62,261 bases of DNA from an uncultured Desulfovibrio sp. (GTDB taxonomy: Bacteria > Desulfobacterota > Desulfovibrionia > Desulfovibrionales > Desulfovibrionaceae). This document shows positions 52,545 to 60,953 of this stretch, one piece after another. The notes under the pieces are model-generated. The model was not told where the DNA came from, made no database searches, and saw nothing but the letters and a program-made list of their open reading frames with translations. Numbering within the stretch: position 1 is the first letter of the stretch; each line of letters opens with the position of its first letter. Both the position numbers and the translations under genes were made by a program. The stretch is taken from the NCBI GenBank assembly GCA_905235595.1, contig CAJOMG010000015.1, positions 1-62,261 on the forward strand, written 5' to 3'.

Positions 52545-52695
52545 AAGAATTCCTTGTTGTTATTATTAAAGGCTGTAACTTTGTCATAAAGTGAAATAAC
52601 AATTTGATATAACAATAAAAATTAAAATTTGTATGGTGTACTGCAAAGTACTTTTATGACAGTTTTTGCTTCCCATGTCCTGCCATTGGGAAGTG
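52545..52695. other. dnaA-dnaN intergenic region, A+T-rich
   Basis: This 151-nt gap is rich in A+T with short repeats such as ATAACAA, a small palindrome GTACT-GCAA-AGTAC, and a 7-bp inverted repeat CTTCCCA/TGGGAAG near the dnaA stop. It could hold a dnaN promoter or part of the origin, but I found no convincing DnaA boxes (TTATNCACA). Confidence 0.35.
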
Positions 52696-54012
52696 TTAGT
52701 CATTTTGTTCCAAGATTGCCAAAAAATTTTTTACACTTTTGTCTGTAAGTAATAATTTTCTAATTTTTTTAACAGCATGGATAACCGTGCTATGGTCCTT
52801 TCCACCAAAAGCCTTGCCGAGTTCAGGGTAGGATAGTCCAAGTTTCTGGCGGCAAATATACATGGCAAGCTGTCGTGCCCGCACGAGGTCGGGACTGCGC
52901 TTATTACCCAGCACGTCTTCAGGGCGAAGATGCATTGAACGTGATACATTCCCAATAATTTCCATACACCCTGGCGTGGTTTCAGTCACACTTGTGCGCA
53001 TGATGTTTTCGAGATCAGTATGGGAGAGCTTGGAACCGGTAAAGGAATAAAAAGCTATCACCTTGCGTACCAATCCCTGTAAAAGGCGGAATTGCGGACA
53101 ATGCTGGGCAATGAGCAGTAGTTGGTCATGGTCCAGATGTAGGTTTTCTTTGTTGATAGACTGTAGGTAGCGCATACGGATTTCTAAATCCGGTTCCATG
53201 AGTTCAACTACAAGACCACTTTCGAGCCGTGAAAGCAGCCGTTCATCCAACGATTTACATGAATGTGCAGAACCAAGGCATGTTAATGCTATCTGGTGCT
53301 TTCCATCACGAGGACAAGTATCAATACATGCAGCAAGTTTTTTCTGCCATGTGATGTTTTCTGTGAGATATTGAATATCATCTAAAAGAAGAGCGTCATA
53401 TTTTTGCCAAAAAATGTCCGGATTAGAGGCCCACAGGGGATTTTCTCCACTTGAGCGGGAGGCTTCAGTATATATGATATGGCAATGCCTTTCGTGAAAT
53501 GCGACAGCCATGGATTGCAAAAGATGGCTTTTTCCTGTACCACTTTTTCCACATAGTAAAAATGGAATATAATTGCTAGTACATTCTTCTCCAGCTATTT
53601 CCTTTGCAATAGCTAATGGAAATGCATTTTTATTATTAGCAATGAATGTTGAAAAATGATTTTTACTAGAAATATTTTTTTGTTGTTTTATAACTAAATT
53701 TCTATTTGTAATAGTATTTTCTATTACATCATTCTTGGATTGCTCTTCTATTTTTATTGTTTGATTATCATTATGATGATAATTTTGAATTGATTTTTCA
53801 TAAATAATTTGTGGTACATTTTTTTTATTAAAATAAATTGAAATAATTTCTTCAAAAATATCCTTTTTTTGAATATAAAACCAATCTGCATAGTACATAT
53901 GTGGGAATTGCACATATACAGTAGTTTTATCCTGACGAATTGTTAGGCAGTCTAGCCAGGTATCATCAGTTCCCTTTTGTGACAGAATTGCTTGTAATTT
54001 TTTTTTGAGCAT
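52696..54012 (-). CDS. dnaA: Chromosomal replication initiator DnaA
   Basis: 438 residues from ATG 54012. Domain I (residues ~1-80), a low-complexity linker rich in Asn, Lys and Ile (~80-140), AAA+ with CGKSGTGKSHLL (Walker A), ALLLDDIQYL (Walker B), SRLESGLVVEL (Arg finger), and domain IV with FGGKDHSTVIHAVKKI, the DnaA box-recognition signature. The central region is diverged from typical DnaA (RLLQGLVRKV at the usual REL.G site). An upstream start at 54111 is possible, as neither ATG has a ribosome-binding site. Confidence 0.92.
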   Translation of the reverse strand: MLKKKLQAILSQKGTDDTWLDCLTIRQDKTTVYVQFPHMYYADWFYIQKKDIFEEIISIYFNKKNVPQIIYEKSIQNYHHNDNQTIKIEEQSKNDVIENTITNRNLVIKQQKNISSKNHFSTFIANNKNAFPLAIAKEIAGEECTSNYIPFLLCGKSGTGKSHLLQSMAVAFHERHCHIIYTEASRSSGENPLWASNPDIFWQKYDALLLDDIQYLTENITWQKKLAACIDTCPRDGKHQIALTCLGSAHSCKSLDERLLSRLESGLVVELMEPDLEIRMRYLQSINKENLHLDHDQLLLIAQHCPQFRLLQGLVRKVIAFYSFTGSKLSHTDLENIMRTSVTETTPGCMEIIGNVSRSMHLRPEDVLGNKRSPDLVRARQLAMYICRQKLGLSYPELGKAFGGKDHSTVIHAVKKIRKLLLTDKSVKNFLAILEQND

Positions 54013-54246
54013 AGATAAGCTGTTTGCGCGTAAACATCGCAGAACTGAAGAAATAGCTGATTGTTTGTTCCACACTGCCAGGCTTTCTGCTTGAATGAAG
54101 AAAAATATCATAGTCGAAAAATGCCGTCAAAACAAGTGGCCGATCTGCCTGAAAATCGGCTATCTATGCGCTATGTCCGGTGTTTTTCATCTGGGTGCTG
54201 TGACCTGCCTCTGGACATAGTTGTTTATGCCAGCTATACGAATGCA

Positions 54247-55716
54247 ATGAGAAGTTTTTTGCTTTTTGTTTTAGTTGTTTTTTTATCAGCTGCTTCTCTG
54301 TTTGCCCATGACAATGCCTTATTAAGTAATACGGATACGGGGCAGGCATCGAATACGCAGGAAGGTAAAGCTGATTCTGAAACAGCACAAACTGAACAAC
54401 AATCAAGCGAAGATACAGTTGGCAACGGCGATAATGCCGCAACGGCGTCAGTATCAGAGCAGGAAGAGAAGGCTCCGGACAGCAATGTCAAAACAGGTGA
54501 GGAACTGGTCACAGGCACTATAGGAAAGGGAGACACCATTACCAAGATATTAGGTGACGCTGGTAGTGAAGACGTGCAGAAATATGTGTCTGCTGCACGA
54601 CGCGTTTTTTCCATGCGTGCCTTTCGTGAGGGACAGCCGTACATAGTAATTACAGATGCTGCCACTGGTCGTGTAAAGCGTTTTGAATACGAGATAGACA
54701 GTCATCGGCGACTTATTGTTGAAGGATTAGAGACAGCCAATGCCCGTGTAGAAGCTATTGAATATACGGTTTTGTTGAGTTGCGTTAGTGCCGTTATTGA
54801 TGACAATCTGTTTCAAGCTGTGGCAGATGTTAGTGAAAGTCCGCAACTTGCGATAAAGCTTGCTGATTTATTCGGTTCTGAAATAAATTTTGTTCGGGAT
54901 TTGCAGCAAGGTGACGCATTTTCTGTTCTTGTAGAAAAGCGTTACCGCAATGGTGAATATAAGGGCTATGGTCGCATATTGGCAGCTCGATTCATAAATA
55001 AGGGTAAGAAATATGAAGCGTTTCTGTTTCGCGACGGCAATGGCCCTACCCATTATTACAACCGCAAGGGTGAAAACCTGCATAAAAGCTTTCTGCAGAC
55101 GCCGCTAGCAGTAACCCGCATTACATCGCGTTTTTCAAAAAATCGCATGCATCCCATACTTGGATACAGCAGGCCCCATGAGGGGGTGGATTATGGTGCG
55201 CCCACTGGCACTCCCGTGAAAGCGGTAGGTGAAGGTGTTATATCGTATCACGGATGGTCCGGGGGATATGGTAACCAGGTCATTGTAAAACACAGTGGCG
55301 GGCTTGAATCCATGTATTCCCATCTTTCAGGATTTGCCCGTGGCCTTAGGAACGGTCAGCCTGTGCGACAGGGACAGGTTATTGGTTTTGTCGGAAGCAC
55401 CGGACTTGCAACCGGCCCGCATCTCGATTTTCGTCTGCGGCAGGGTGGCAAATTCATCAATCCTTCCACAGCCATAAATCCACGCGGTGCACCGGTAAGC
55501 AGAAAAAATATTGCTGCATTTACTCGGACCATGGAAGCTGAAGAAGCTTTATTGAAGGGTGAAAAGCCTTTTTCTGAATATGAGGTGGACAGTATTGTGC
55601 CCGAGCGGCCTCTTCTTCCCATGCAGGGACAAGTGCAACAGGCTGAAAAAAAACGCCATGCCACAGAGAAAGAGCGCAAAGTAAGGAAGAAAAAACGGCG
55701 CAGAGTAAAAAAATAG
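54247..55716 (+). CDS. M23 peptidoglycan peptidase
   Basis: 489 residues. Signal peptide MRSFLLFVLVVFLSAASLFA, an acidic Gln/Ser-rich spacer, a domain with GTIGKGDTITKIL (LysM- or OapA-like), then M23: RMHPILGYSRPHEGVDYGAP with the HxxxD zinc ligands, and ATGPHLDFRL where most family members have HLHxE, so the third ligand would be Asp. The tail is basic (KKKRRRVKK). It probably cuts peptide cross-links. ATG 54247 is chosen from the signal peptide; upstream ATGs give no signal. Confidence 0.85.
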   Translation: MRSFLLFVLVVFLSAASLFAHDNALLSNTDTGQASNTQEGKADSETAQTEQQSSEDTVGNGDNAATASVSEQEEKAPDSNVKTGEELVTGTIGKGDTITKILGDAGSEDVQKYVSAARRVFSMRAFREGQPYIVITDAATGRVKRFEYEIDSHRRLIVEGLETANARVEAIEYTVLLSCVSAVIDDNLFQAVADVSESPQLAIKLADLFGSEINFVRDLQQGDAFSVLVEKRYRNGEYKGYGRILAARFINKGKKYEAFLFRDGNGPTHYYNRKGENLHKSFLQTPLAVTRITSRFSKNRMHPILGYSRPHEGVDYGAPTGTPVKAVGEGVISYHGWSGGYGNQVIVKHSGGLESMYSHLSGFARGLRNGQPVRQGQVIGFVGSTGLATGPHLDFRLRQGGKFINPSTAINPRGAPVSRKNIAAFTRTMEAEEALLKGEKPFSEYEVDSIVPERPLLPMQGQVQQAEKKRHATEKERKVRKKKRRRVKK

Positions 55717-55744
55717 GGGAGGGCTTCTTATAAGCACCTCCCCT
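55715..55744. terminator. Bidirectional terminator, M23 and rpsA
   Basis: AGGGGAGG-GCTT pairs with AAGC-CCTCCCCT around a 5-nt loop, with one bulged A; the stem overlaps the M23 stop codon. TATCATTTT follows on the plus strand and the A-rich sequence gives U's on the minus strand, so it can end both convergent genes. Confidence 0.7.
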
Positions 55745-55763
55745 TATCATTTTCAACAAGGCG

Positions 55764-57476
55764 TTAATTGCCCTCGTTTTCCTCTTGAGCCTGTTTCAAC
55801 AGATCACCAAGATTCTGTCCCGCTTCCTGCGGGCCTGAGTGGAATTCCTTGGGTTTGCGGCGTTCTTCTTCGTCCTTAATCTGTTTGATGGAAAGGCCAA
55901 GACGCCGTTCTTCAGCACTTACATGGATGACTTTGGCCTGAATTTCCTGACCTTCCTTGTAAATCTCAGCAGGTGTCTTGACCTTCTTGCTGGAAAGTTC
56001 AGAAACATGCACCAGACCTTCAATGCCTTCCTCCACTTCAACAAACAGGCCAAAGTCTGTTATGTTGGTTACTATGCCTTTGACGGTGCAACCTACGGGG
56101 TAGGTTGTGGGCACATGACCCCACGGGTCATCGACCAGCTGCTTGACGCCAAGGGTAAATTTTTCGTTTTCCTGGTCAACTGTGAGCACCTTGGCCTGCA
56201 CGGTATCGCCCACCTTATACAGTTCGTTGGGGTGGCGGATTTTCTTGGTCCAGGAAATGTCAGAAACGTGAATAAGCCCGTCAATGCCATCCTCAATACC
56301 AATGAACATGCCAAATTCTGTAATATTTTTGATGACGCCTTCAAGAATGGTGCCTTCAGGATATTTTTCGGCCACCAGTTCCCAGGGATTGGGGCGTACC
56401 TGTTTCATTCCCAGACTGATGCGTTTTTTCTCACCATCAACGCCCAGAATGATCACTTCCACCTCATCTCCTGTATGCACCATTTGAGAGGGGTGGCGGA
56501 GCTTACGAGTCCATGACATTTCAGATATATGCACCAGGCCTTCCACTCCCGCCTCCAGCTCAACAAATGCGCCGTAATCCACCAGGTTGGTGACTTTTCC
56601 GGTACATTTGGTGCCTTCAGGGAAGCGGGCAGAGATGTCCTGCCACGGATCGGGCACAAGCTGCTTGAGGCCGAGAGATACTTTGTTGTTATCGCGATCA
56701 AAGGAAAGTACCTTGAGGGTCAATTCCTGACCGATCTGGATCATTTCCTTGGGATGACGAATGCGCTTCCAGCTCATGTCAGTAATGTGCAGTAGGCCAT
56801 CCAGACCACCGAGATCGACAAAAACACCATATTCGGTTATATTTTTTGCCTTGCCGGTGACAACCTGGCCTTCCTCAAGGGTACGCAGTAAATCCTGCCG
56901 TTTGGAGTCGCGCTCTTCTTCCAGCAGCACGCGGCGGGATACAATGACATTGCTCCGACGGCGGTTGATTTTAAGCACGCGGAATTCAAATTCTTGGTTG
57001 ACAAGAGCGTCCATGTCGGGCACGGGCCGCAGATCCACATGGGAGCCGGGCAAAAAGGCCTCCACCCCGTTAATGTCCACAGTATAGCCGCCTTTGATGC
57101 GACGCATAATGTGACCTTTGACAACCCTGCTGTTTTCCTGCACGTCTTCAAGCTGGTCAAAGACCTGCATGCGCTTGGCTTTTTCAAACGAAAGGGTGAT
57201 GGTGCCGTCACTCTCGTTCTTGCGAACAACAAAGACGTCCACCTTGTCGCCTACCTTGACACTGATATTGCCGGCGGCATCCCTGAACTCGGCCGTGGGA
57301 ATCTGTCCCTCGGATTTGAAGTTCACGTCCACAAGCACGTTGTCGTCATCCACGCGGACGATTTCGCCCTTTGTGATGGAGCCTTCTTCAAGGTCGCCAA
57401 AGTCGGGATTAAGATAGTTTTCAAGAGCACTCTCGAAATTCATTTCGGAATCGTGCCCGGTTTCCAAACCTGCCAT
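55764..57476 (-). CDS. rpsA: 30S ribosomal protein S1
   Basis: 570 residues with six S1 RNA-binding domains (repeats of VxxGxVxxIxxFGxFVxL..GxxGLxHxS). It binds mRNA and helps start translation. GGAGG lies 8 nt before ATG 57476; the inner ATG at 57443 is less likely. The gene is divergent from the cbiK riboswitch leader. Confidence 0.96.
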   Translation of the reverse strand: MAGLETGHDSEMNFESALENYLNPDFGDLEEGSITKGEIVRVDDDNVLVDVNFKSEGQIPTAEFRDAAGNISVKVGDKVDVFVVRKNESDGTITLSFEKAKRMQVFDQLEDVQENSRVVKGHIMRRIKGGYTVDINGVEAFLPGSHVDLRPVPDMDALVNQEFEFRVLKINRRRSNVIVSRRVLLEEERDSKRQDLLRTLEEGQVVTGKAKNITEYGVFVDLGGLDGLLHITDMSWKRIRHPKEMIQIGQELTLKVLSFDRDNNKVSLGLKQLVPDPWQDISARFPEGTKCTGKVTNLVDYGAFVELEAGVEGLVHISEMSWTRKLRHPSQMVHTGDEVEVIILGVDGEKKRISLGMKQVRPNPWELVAEKYPEGTILEGVIKNITEFGMFIGIEDGIDGLIHVSDISWTKKIRHPNELYKVGDTVQAKVLTVDQENEKFTLGVKQLVDDPWGHVPTTYPVGCTVKGIVTNITDFGLFVEVEEGIEGLVHVSELSSKKVKTPAEIYKEGQEIQAKVIHVSAEERRLGLSIKQIKDEEERRKPKEFHSGPQEAGQNLGDLLKQAQEENEGN

Positions 57477-57607
57477 ATGTCCAGCCTCCAAACATAATTT
57501 CCCCGATAGGAGAGAGCGCATACGTAGCAGCATTCGTAAAAAAGAACAAGTAAAAATGCGTTCAAATCGGCCATTGAAGCGGAAAAATCGTCCTTCCGGC
57601 AAGTTGC

Positions 57608-57636
57608 TTGACATTTTTTTTGCGAGGATGTTTGCT
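57608..57636 (+). promoter_or_regulatory. Possible promoter for cbiK
   Basis: TTGACA is spaced 17 nt from TTTGCT, ahead of the riboswitch. The -35 is perfect but the -10 is weak, and the putative -10 touches the start of the riboswitch. Confidence 0.35.
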
Positions 57637-57832
57637 GCCTTCTGACAAGGCGGGGAACTCCGTGAAATTCGGAGACAGTCGCGCTGCGGTATGAAGGGAC
57701 GAGGTTTCAGCGTTTCTGCCCATGGTCAGTTGGCCTGTGGCGGTACGGCAAAGCCAGTCGTGAATACGGCGAAGGCGAAACCAAGGCGGGGAATATGCAC
57801 CCACATCCTTCAAGTCCGAATATCCGTCGGTC
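57630..57832 (+). promoter_or_regulatory. Cobalamin riboswitch
   Basis: The 5' leader of cbiK matches the B12 aptamer pattern in order: GGGGAACTCCGTGAAATTCGG (cf. GGGAA..GGTG.AA..CC), GCGCTGCGGTATGAAG, a later GCCAGTCGTGAATACGGCGAAGGC (cf. GCCACTG..GGGAAGGC), and AGTCCGAATATCCG near the end (cf. AG.C.GGAGACC). The ribosome-binding site GAGGAGG is ~30 nt after it, so it probably controls translation or termination in response to B12. Confidence 0.82.
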
Positions 57833-57873
57833 AATCACATCAACCTGGTCAACGCGTTATTGAGGAGGTTGCC

Positions 57874-58785
57874 ATGCTGCGCACTTCGCGTTCTTTGCCC
57901 GTTCTTTTGCTGACGCTGATGCTTCTTGCATTGGGTGCCTGCGCCCACAAACAGGTTGCCACTGACAAGCCTGCCGGTGAAGGTGTATTGCTGGTGGCCT
58001 TTGGTACCAGTGTGCCCGAAGCCATGGAATCCATGCACGCGGTTGATGCTGCCTTTAAGGCGGCTTTTCCCAATGAGCCTGTGGTTTGGGCCTATACTTC
58101 CCAGATCATACGCAAGAAAATAGCCGAACAGGGCCGGCCCGTAGGTGGCATCAGTGAAGGGCTGGCCAAGCTGGCAGCACAAGGGGTGCGTGTGGTGCGT
58201 GTGCAGTCCCTGCACGTCATGGCAGGCCAGGAATTCTCGGCGCTTGAGCGGGCTGTTCTTCTTGATGTGAAAAAACATCCCGGTCGTTTTGAAGCCGTTT
58301 TCCTTGGGCGCCCCTTGCTGGAATCACGGGAGGATGCAAATGCCCTGGCGCAGGCCGTACTGGCAGACGTGCGCCCCATGCGTGCCAAGGGTGAGGCTCT
58401 GGTGCTCATGGGGCATGGGCAGGAGCAAGGCCGCGCCGGCTTAACTCTTGAAGGTGCGAGAGCCGTATTTCGCGATACTGACCGCAATGTTTTTATGGCT
58501 ACAGTGGAAGGCGCACGTGGATTTGAAGAACTTCTGGCAGAACTCAAGACATCCAAGGTGAAAAAGGTCATTTTAGAGCCTCTGATGCTTGTGGCGGGCG
58601 ACCATGCCCGCAATGACCTGGCTGGTGAGGAGGAGGATTCCTGGGCTTCGCGACTGGCCAGGGCAGGCATAACGACAAGGGCCAATCTCAAGGGTTTGGG
58701 GCAGATTGCCGGTGCGCGCGATATTCTCATACGCCATGCTAAAGAGAGTACCGACGATTTGACCCGGGAACCGCGTAAGCAGTAA
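57874..58785 (+). CDS. cbiK: Sirohydrochlorin cobaltochelatase CbiK, exported
   Basis: 303 residues. The N-terminal signal ends at LALGAC (Cys23), so it is a lipoprotein or periplasmic, as known for one D. vulgaris CbiK. The chelatase fold has LLVAFGTS.PEAM, LVLMGHG with His181, and VAGDHARNDL with His244, the metal-handling His residues of the family. It inserts Co2+ (or Fe2+ for siroheme) into sirohydrochlorin. GAGGAGG precedes ATG 57874. It is in a B12 operon with cbiL. Confidence 0.93.
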   Translation: MLRTSRSLPVLLLTLMLLALGACAHKQVATDKPAGEGVLLVAFGTSVPEAMESMHAVDAAFKAAFPNEPVVWAYTSQIIRKKIAEQGRPVGGISEGLAKLAAQGVRVVRVQSLHVMAGQEFSALERAVLLDVKKHPGRFEAVFLGRPLLESREDANALAQAVLADVRPMRAKGEALVLMGHGQEQGRAGLTLEGARAVFRDTDRNVFMATVEGARGFEELLAELKTSKVKKVILEPLMLVAGDHARNDLAGEEEDSWASRLARAGITTRANLKGLGQIAGARDILIRHAKESTDDLTREPRKQ

Positions 58786-58815
58786 CTGTCACCGGGTTCA
58801 TTCCCTTTTCTATCC

Positions 58816-59526
58816 ATGAACGGAATATTATACGGCGTGGGTGTAGGCCCTGGCGCACCCGATCTTATGACCTTGCGTGCTGTGGAAGTGCTGCAGAAGG
58901 TGGACGTTATACTGGCGGCAGCTTCGCCACGGAATGAACATTCTGCTGCTTTGGCCATAGCGCGACCGCATTTGCGGCCACAAGCGCGCGTGGAGCGTCT
59001 GGATTTTCCCATGACGCGTGATGCGCATGCTAGGCAGGTAGCGTGGTCTGCGGCAGCGCAGACCACGCGCTCTATTTTGGAAAGTGGCCATAGCGCGGCC
59101 TTTCTGACTGTTGGCGATCCCCTCATTTACAGCACATTTGGCTATCTCATGCGCACACTGCAAGCAATGGCACCCCATATTGAGATAGAGATAGTGCCGG
59201 GCATTACTTCGTACCAGGCGGCTGCGGCGCGTGCACGCGCTGTACTGTGTGAAGACAGTGAAAGCCTGCTTGTGCTGCCAGGTATCAACAGTCGTGAACA
59301 GCTCGAGATAGCCCTGCAGCATACGGAGAGCGCGGTTATTCTTAAGGCATACCGCAATCTGCCGGCCATTGCCGCGGCAATGGCCGGCAGTGGACGCCTA
59401 GAGGGTTGTATTTTTGCAAGCCTTGTGGAACGCCCTGGTGAGGTCATACGTGTGGGCATTCCCGATGATGAAGCCACGCCTGCCTATATGAGTCTCATAC
59501 TCAGTCGCAATGGGCGCAATACGTAA
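58816..59526 (+). CDS. cbiL: Precorrin-2/cobalt-factor II C20-methyltransferase
   Basis: 236 residues, uroporphyrin-III C-methyltransferase class. LYGVGVGPGAPDLMTLRAVEVL at the start, LTVGDPLIYSTFGYL, EIVPGITSYQAAAARA, and VILKAYRN near residue 175. It methylates C20 in the anaerobic B12 pathway. It is 30 nt after cbiK with no clear ribosome-binding site, and convergent with paaK (6 nt apart). Confidence 0.93.
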   Translation: MNGILYGVGVGPGAPDLMTLRAVEVLQKVDVILAAASPRNEHSAALAIARPHLRPQARVERLDFPMTRDAHARQVAWSAAAQTTRSILESGHSAAFLTVGDPLIYSTFGYLMRTLQAMAPHIEIEIVPGITSYQAAAARARAVLCEDSESLLVLPGINSREQLEIALQHTESAVILKAYRNLPAIAAAMAGSGRLEGCIFASLVERPGEVIRVGIPDDEATPAYMSLILSRNGRNT

Positions 59527-59532
59527 TGCGTA

Positions 59533-60813
59533 CTATCTTTTGTCCACCACGCGTTTTGACTTGCTGAACGTGCGTGGCAGGCTGGCATAGTCTGCCACTT
59601 TTACTTCAATGCGTGCCAGAATGGCCTTGCGCAGGCGCTCTTCCAGTGCTGCGGCCAGAGCAGCGTCATTACCGGCGCTTTCCTCCTGCCCACGCTCCAC
59701 AGTAAGAGTCATGTGGTCCAGGGCGTGATCGTCACGGGTCAGTTCCACCTGGTACTCGCCGGCCAGTTCCGCAAACTGACCGATAACATCCATGAGCTGC
59801 CCTGGGTAGATGTTGACGCCGCGGTAGATAATCATGTCGTCTGAACGACCAAGAATGCGATCATGCCTTGGCATGTTGAGCCCGCAACTGCAATGCCCAG
59901 GCAAAAGGCGCGACAGGTCGTGAGTGCGGTAGCGCAGGAGAGGCACAGCTTCCTTGCATAAGCTTGTGACCACCATTTCACCCACTTCGCCTTCAGGTAC
60001 TGGCTGCAGGGTTTCCGGGTCAAGTATTTCGATGATGAACAGATCCGCCCAGTAGTGCAGGCCATTGTGCTCGTCGCAGTCGATGGCCGTGCCGGGGCCG
60101 TACATTTCCGTCATACCGCCAATATCATAACAGCCCTCAAGCCCAAGCTTGCTTTCAATAGCGATGCGCATTTTTTCGCTACGTGTTTCTGAACCGCAAA
60201 CCATGCGCTTCAGCTTGATTTTGTTGCGCAGGCCGGCACGTTCAACTTCTTCAGAAAGCAGCAGTGCCATGGATGCCGTGGCCGTGAAGCCCGTGGCCCC
60301 CAAATCCTGCAGTAGTTGCAGGTGCATTTCCAGATTGCCTGGACCCACAGGCACAGTGAGCATACCCAGACGCTCGCTTCCCGCCTGAAATCCCGCGCCA
60401 GCGGTCCACAAGCCATAGCCAACGGCCAACTGCATGCGGTCTTCAGGCGTGAAACCTGCCAGCTCGTAACAGCGGGCGATTTGCAGGCTGAAGGTATCCA
60501 GGTCACGTTTTGTGTACGCCAGTATCTTGCGTTTGCCTGTAGTGCCGCTGGATGCGTGGATGCGCACGACCTCGCTGGGTGACACGCAGAGCAGAGGCAG
60601 GGGATAGCCTTCCCGCAGATCGTCCGCATCCACCGTGGGCAGACGGCGTAAATCCTCAATGGTCGTGATGTCTTCTGGCTGTGCGCCGCAGGCCTGCATT
60701 TTTGCACGGTACTGGGGCGCATTCCAGGCCTGGCACACCGTATAGCGCAGGCCTTCCATTTGCTTTTTGTGGATTTCGTCATCTGTAAGCTGCGGGATGA
60801 AACGGTAGGGCAT
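59533..60813 (-). CDS. Phenylacetate-CoA ligase family enzyme
   Basis: 426 residues, ANL superfamily. The phosphate loop HASSGTTGKRKILAYT, the AMP-binding motif DIGGMTEMYGPG, the linker-region LGRSDDMIIYRGVNIYPGQ, and the C-terminal catalytic Lys region TFSKSKRV. It activates an aryl or acyl acid to its CoA ester. In sulfate reducers such PaaK-like genes often occur alone, so the true substrate is unknown. AAGGAG precedes the ATG. Confidence 0.88.
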   Translation of the reverse strand: MPYRFIPQLTDDEIHKKQMEGLRYTVCQAWNAPQYRAKMQACGAQPEDITTIEDLRRLPTVDADDLREGYPLPLLCVSPSEVVRIHASSGTTGKRKILAYTKRDLDTFSLQIARCYELAGFTPEDRMQLAVGYGLWTAGAGFQAGSERLGMLTVPVGPGNLEMHLQLLQDLGATGFTATASMALLLSEEVERAGLRNKIKLKRMVCGSETRSEKMRIAIESKLGLEGCYDIGGMTEMYGPGTAIDCDEHNGLHYWADLFIIEILDPETLQPVPEGEVGEMVVTSLCKEAVPLLRYRTHDLSRLLPGHCSCGLNMPRHDRILGRSDDMIIYRGVNIYPGQLMDVIGQFAELAGEYQVELTRDDHALDHMTLTVERGQEESAGNDAALAAALEERLRKAILARIEVKVADYASLPRTFSKSKRVVDKR

Positions 60814-60894
60814 GTGGCACTCCTTTATCAGGTTTTGCGCTACATACGACGGGCAGTTGTACGTCTGTGTGCGGCACCGACATGGTGTGTCCTC

Positions 60895-60923
60895 TGCTTA
60901 TGCGATGCACAGCATTGAGTCAA
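60895..60923 (-). promoter_or_regulatory. Possible promoter for the CoA ligase gene
   Basis: On the minus strand TTGACT and TAAGCA are 17 nt apart, 80 nt before the ATG. The -10 is weak. Confidence 0.3.
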
Positions 60924-60953
60924 TAATATACGGATGATATATCGTCGCCCATG

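Noticed and set aside
52669..52693. 7-bp hairpin after dnaA as terminator
   Set aside because: No U-run follows on the minus strand and dnaN is just downstream in the same direction, so termination is not expected.
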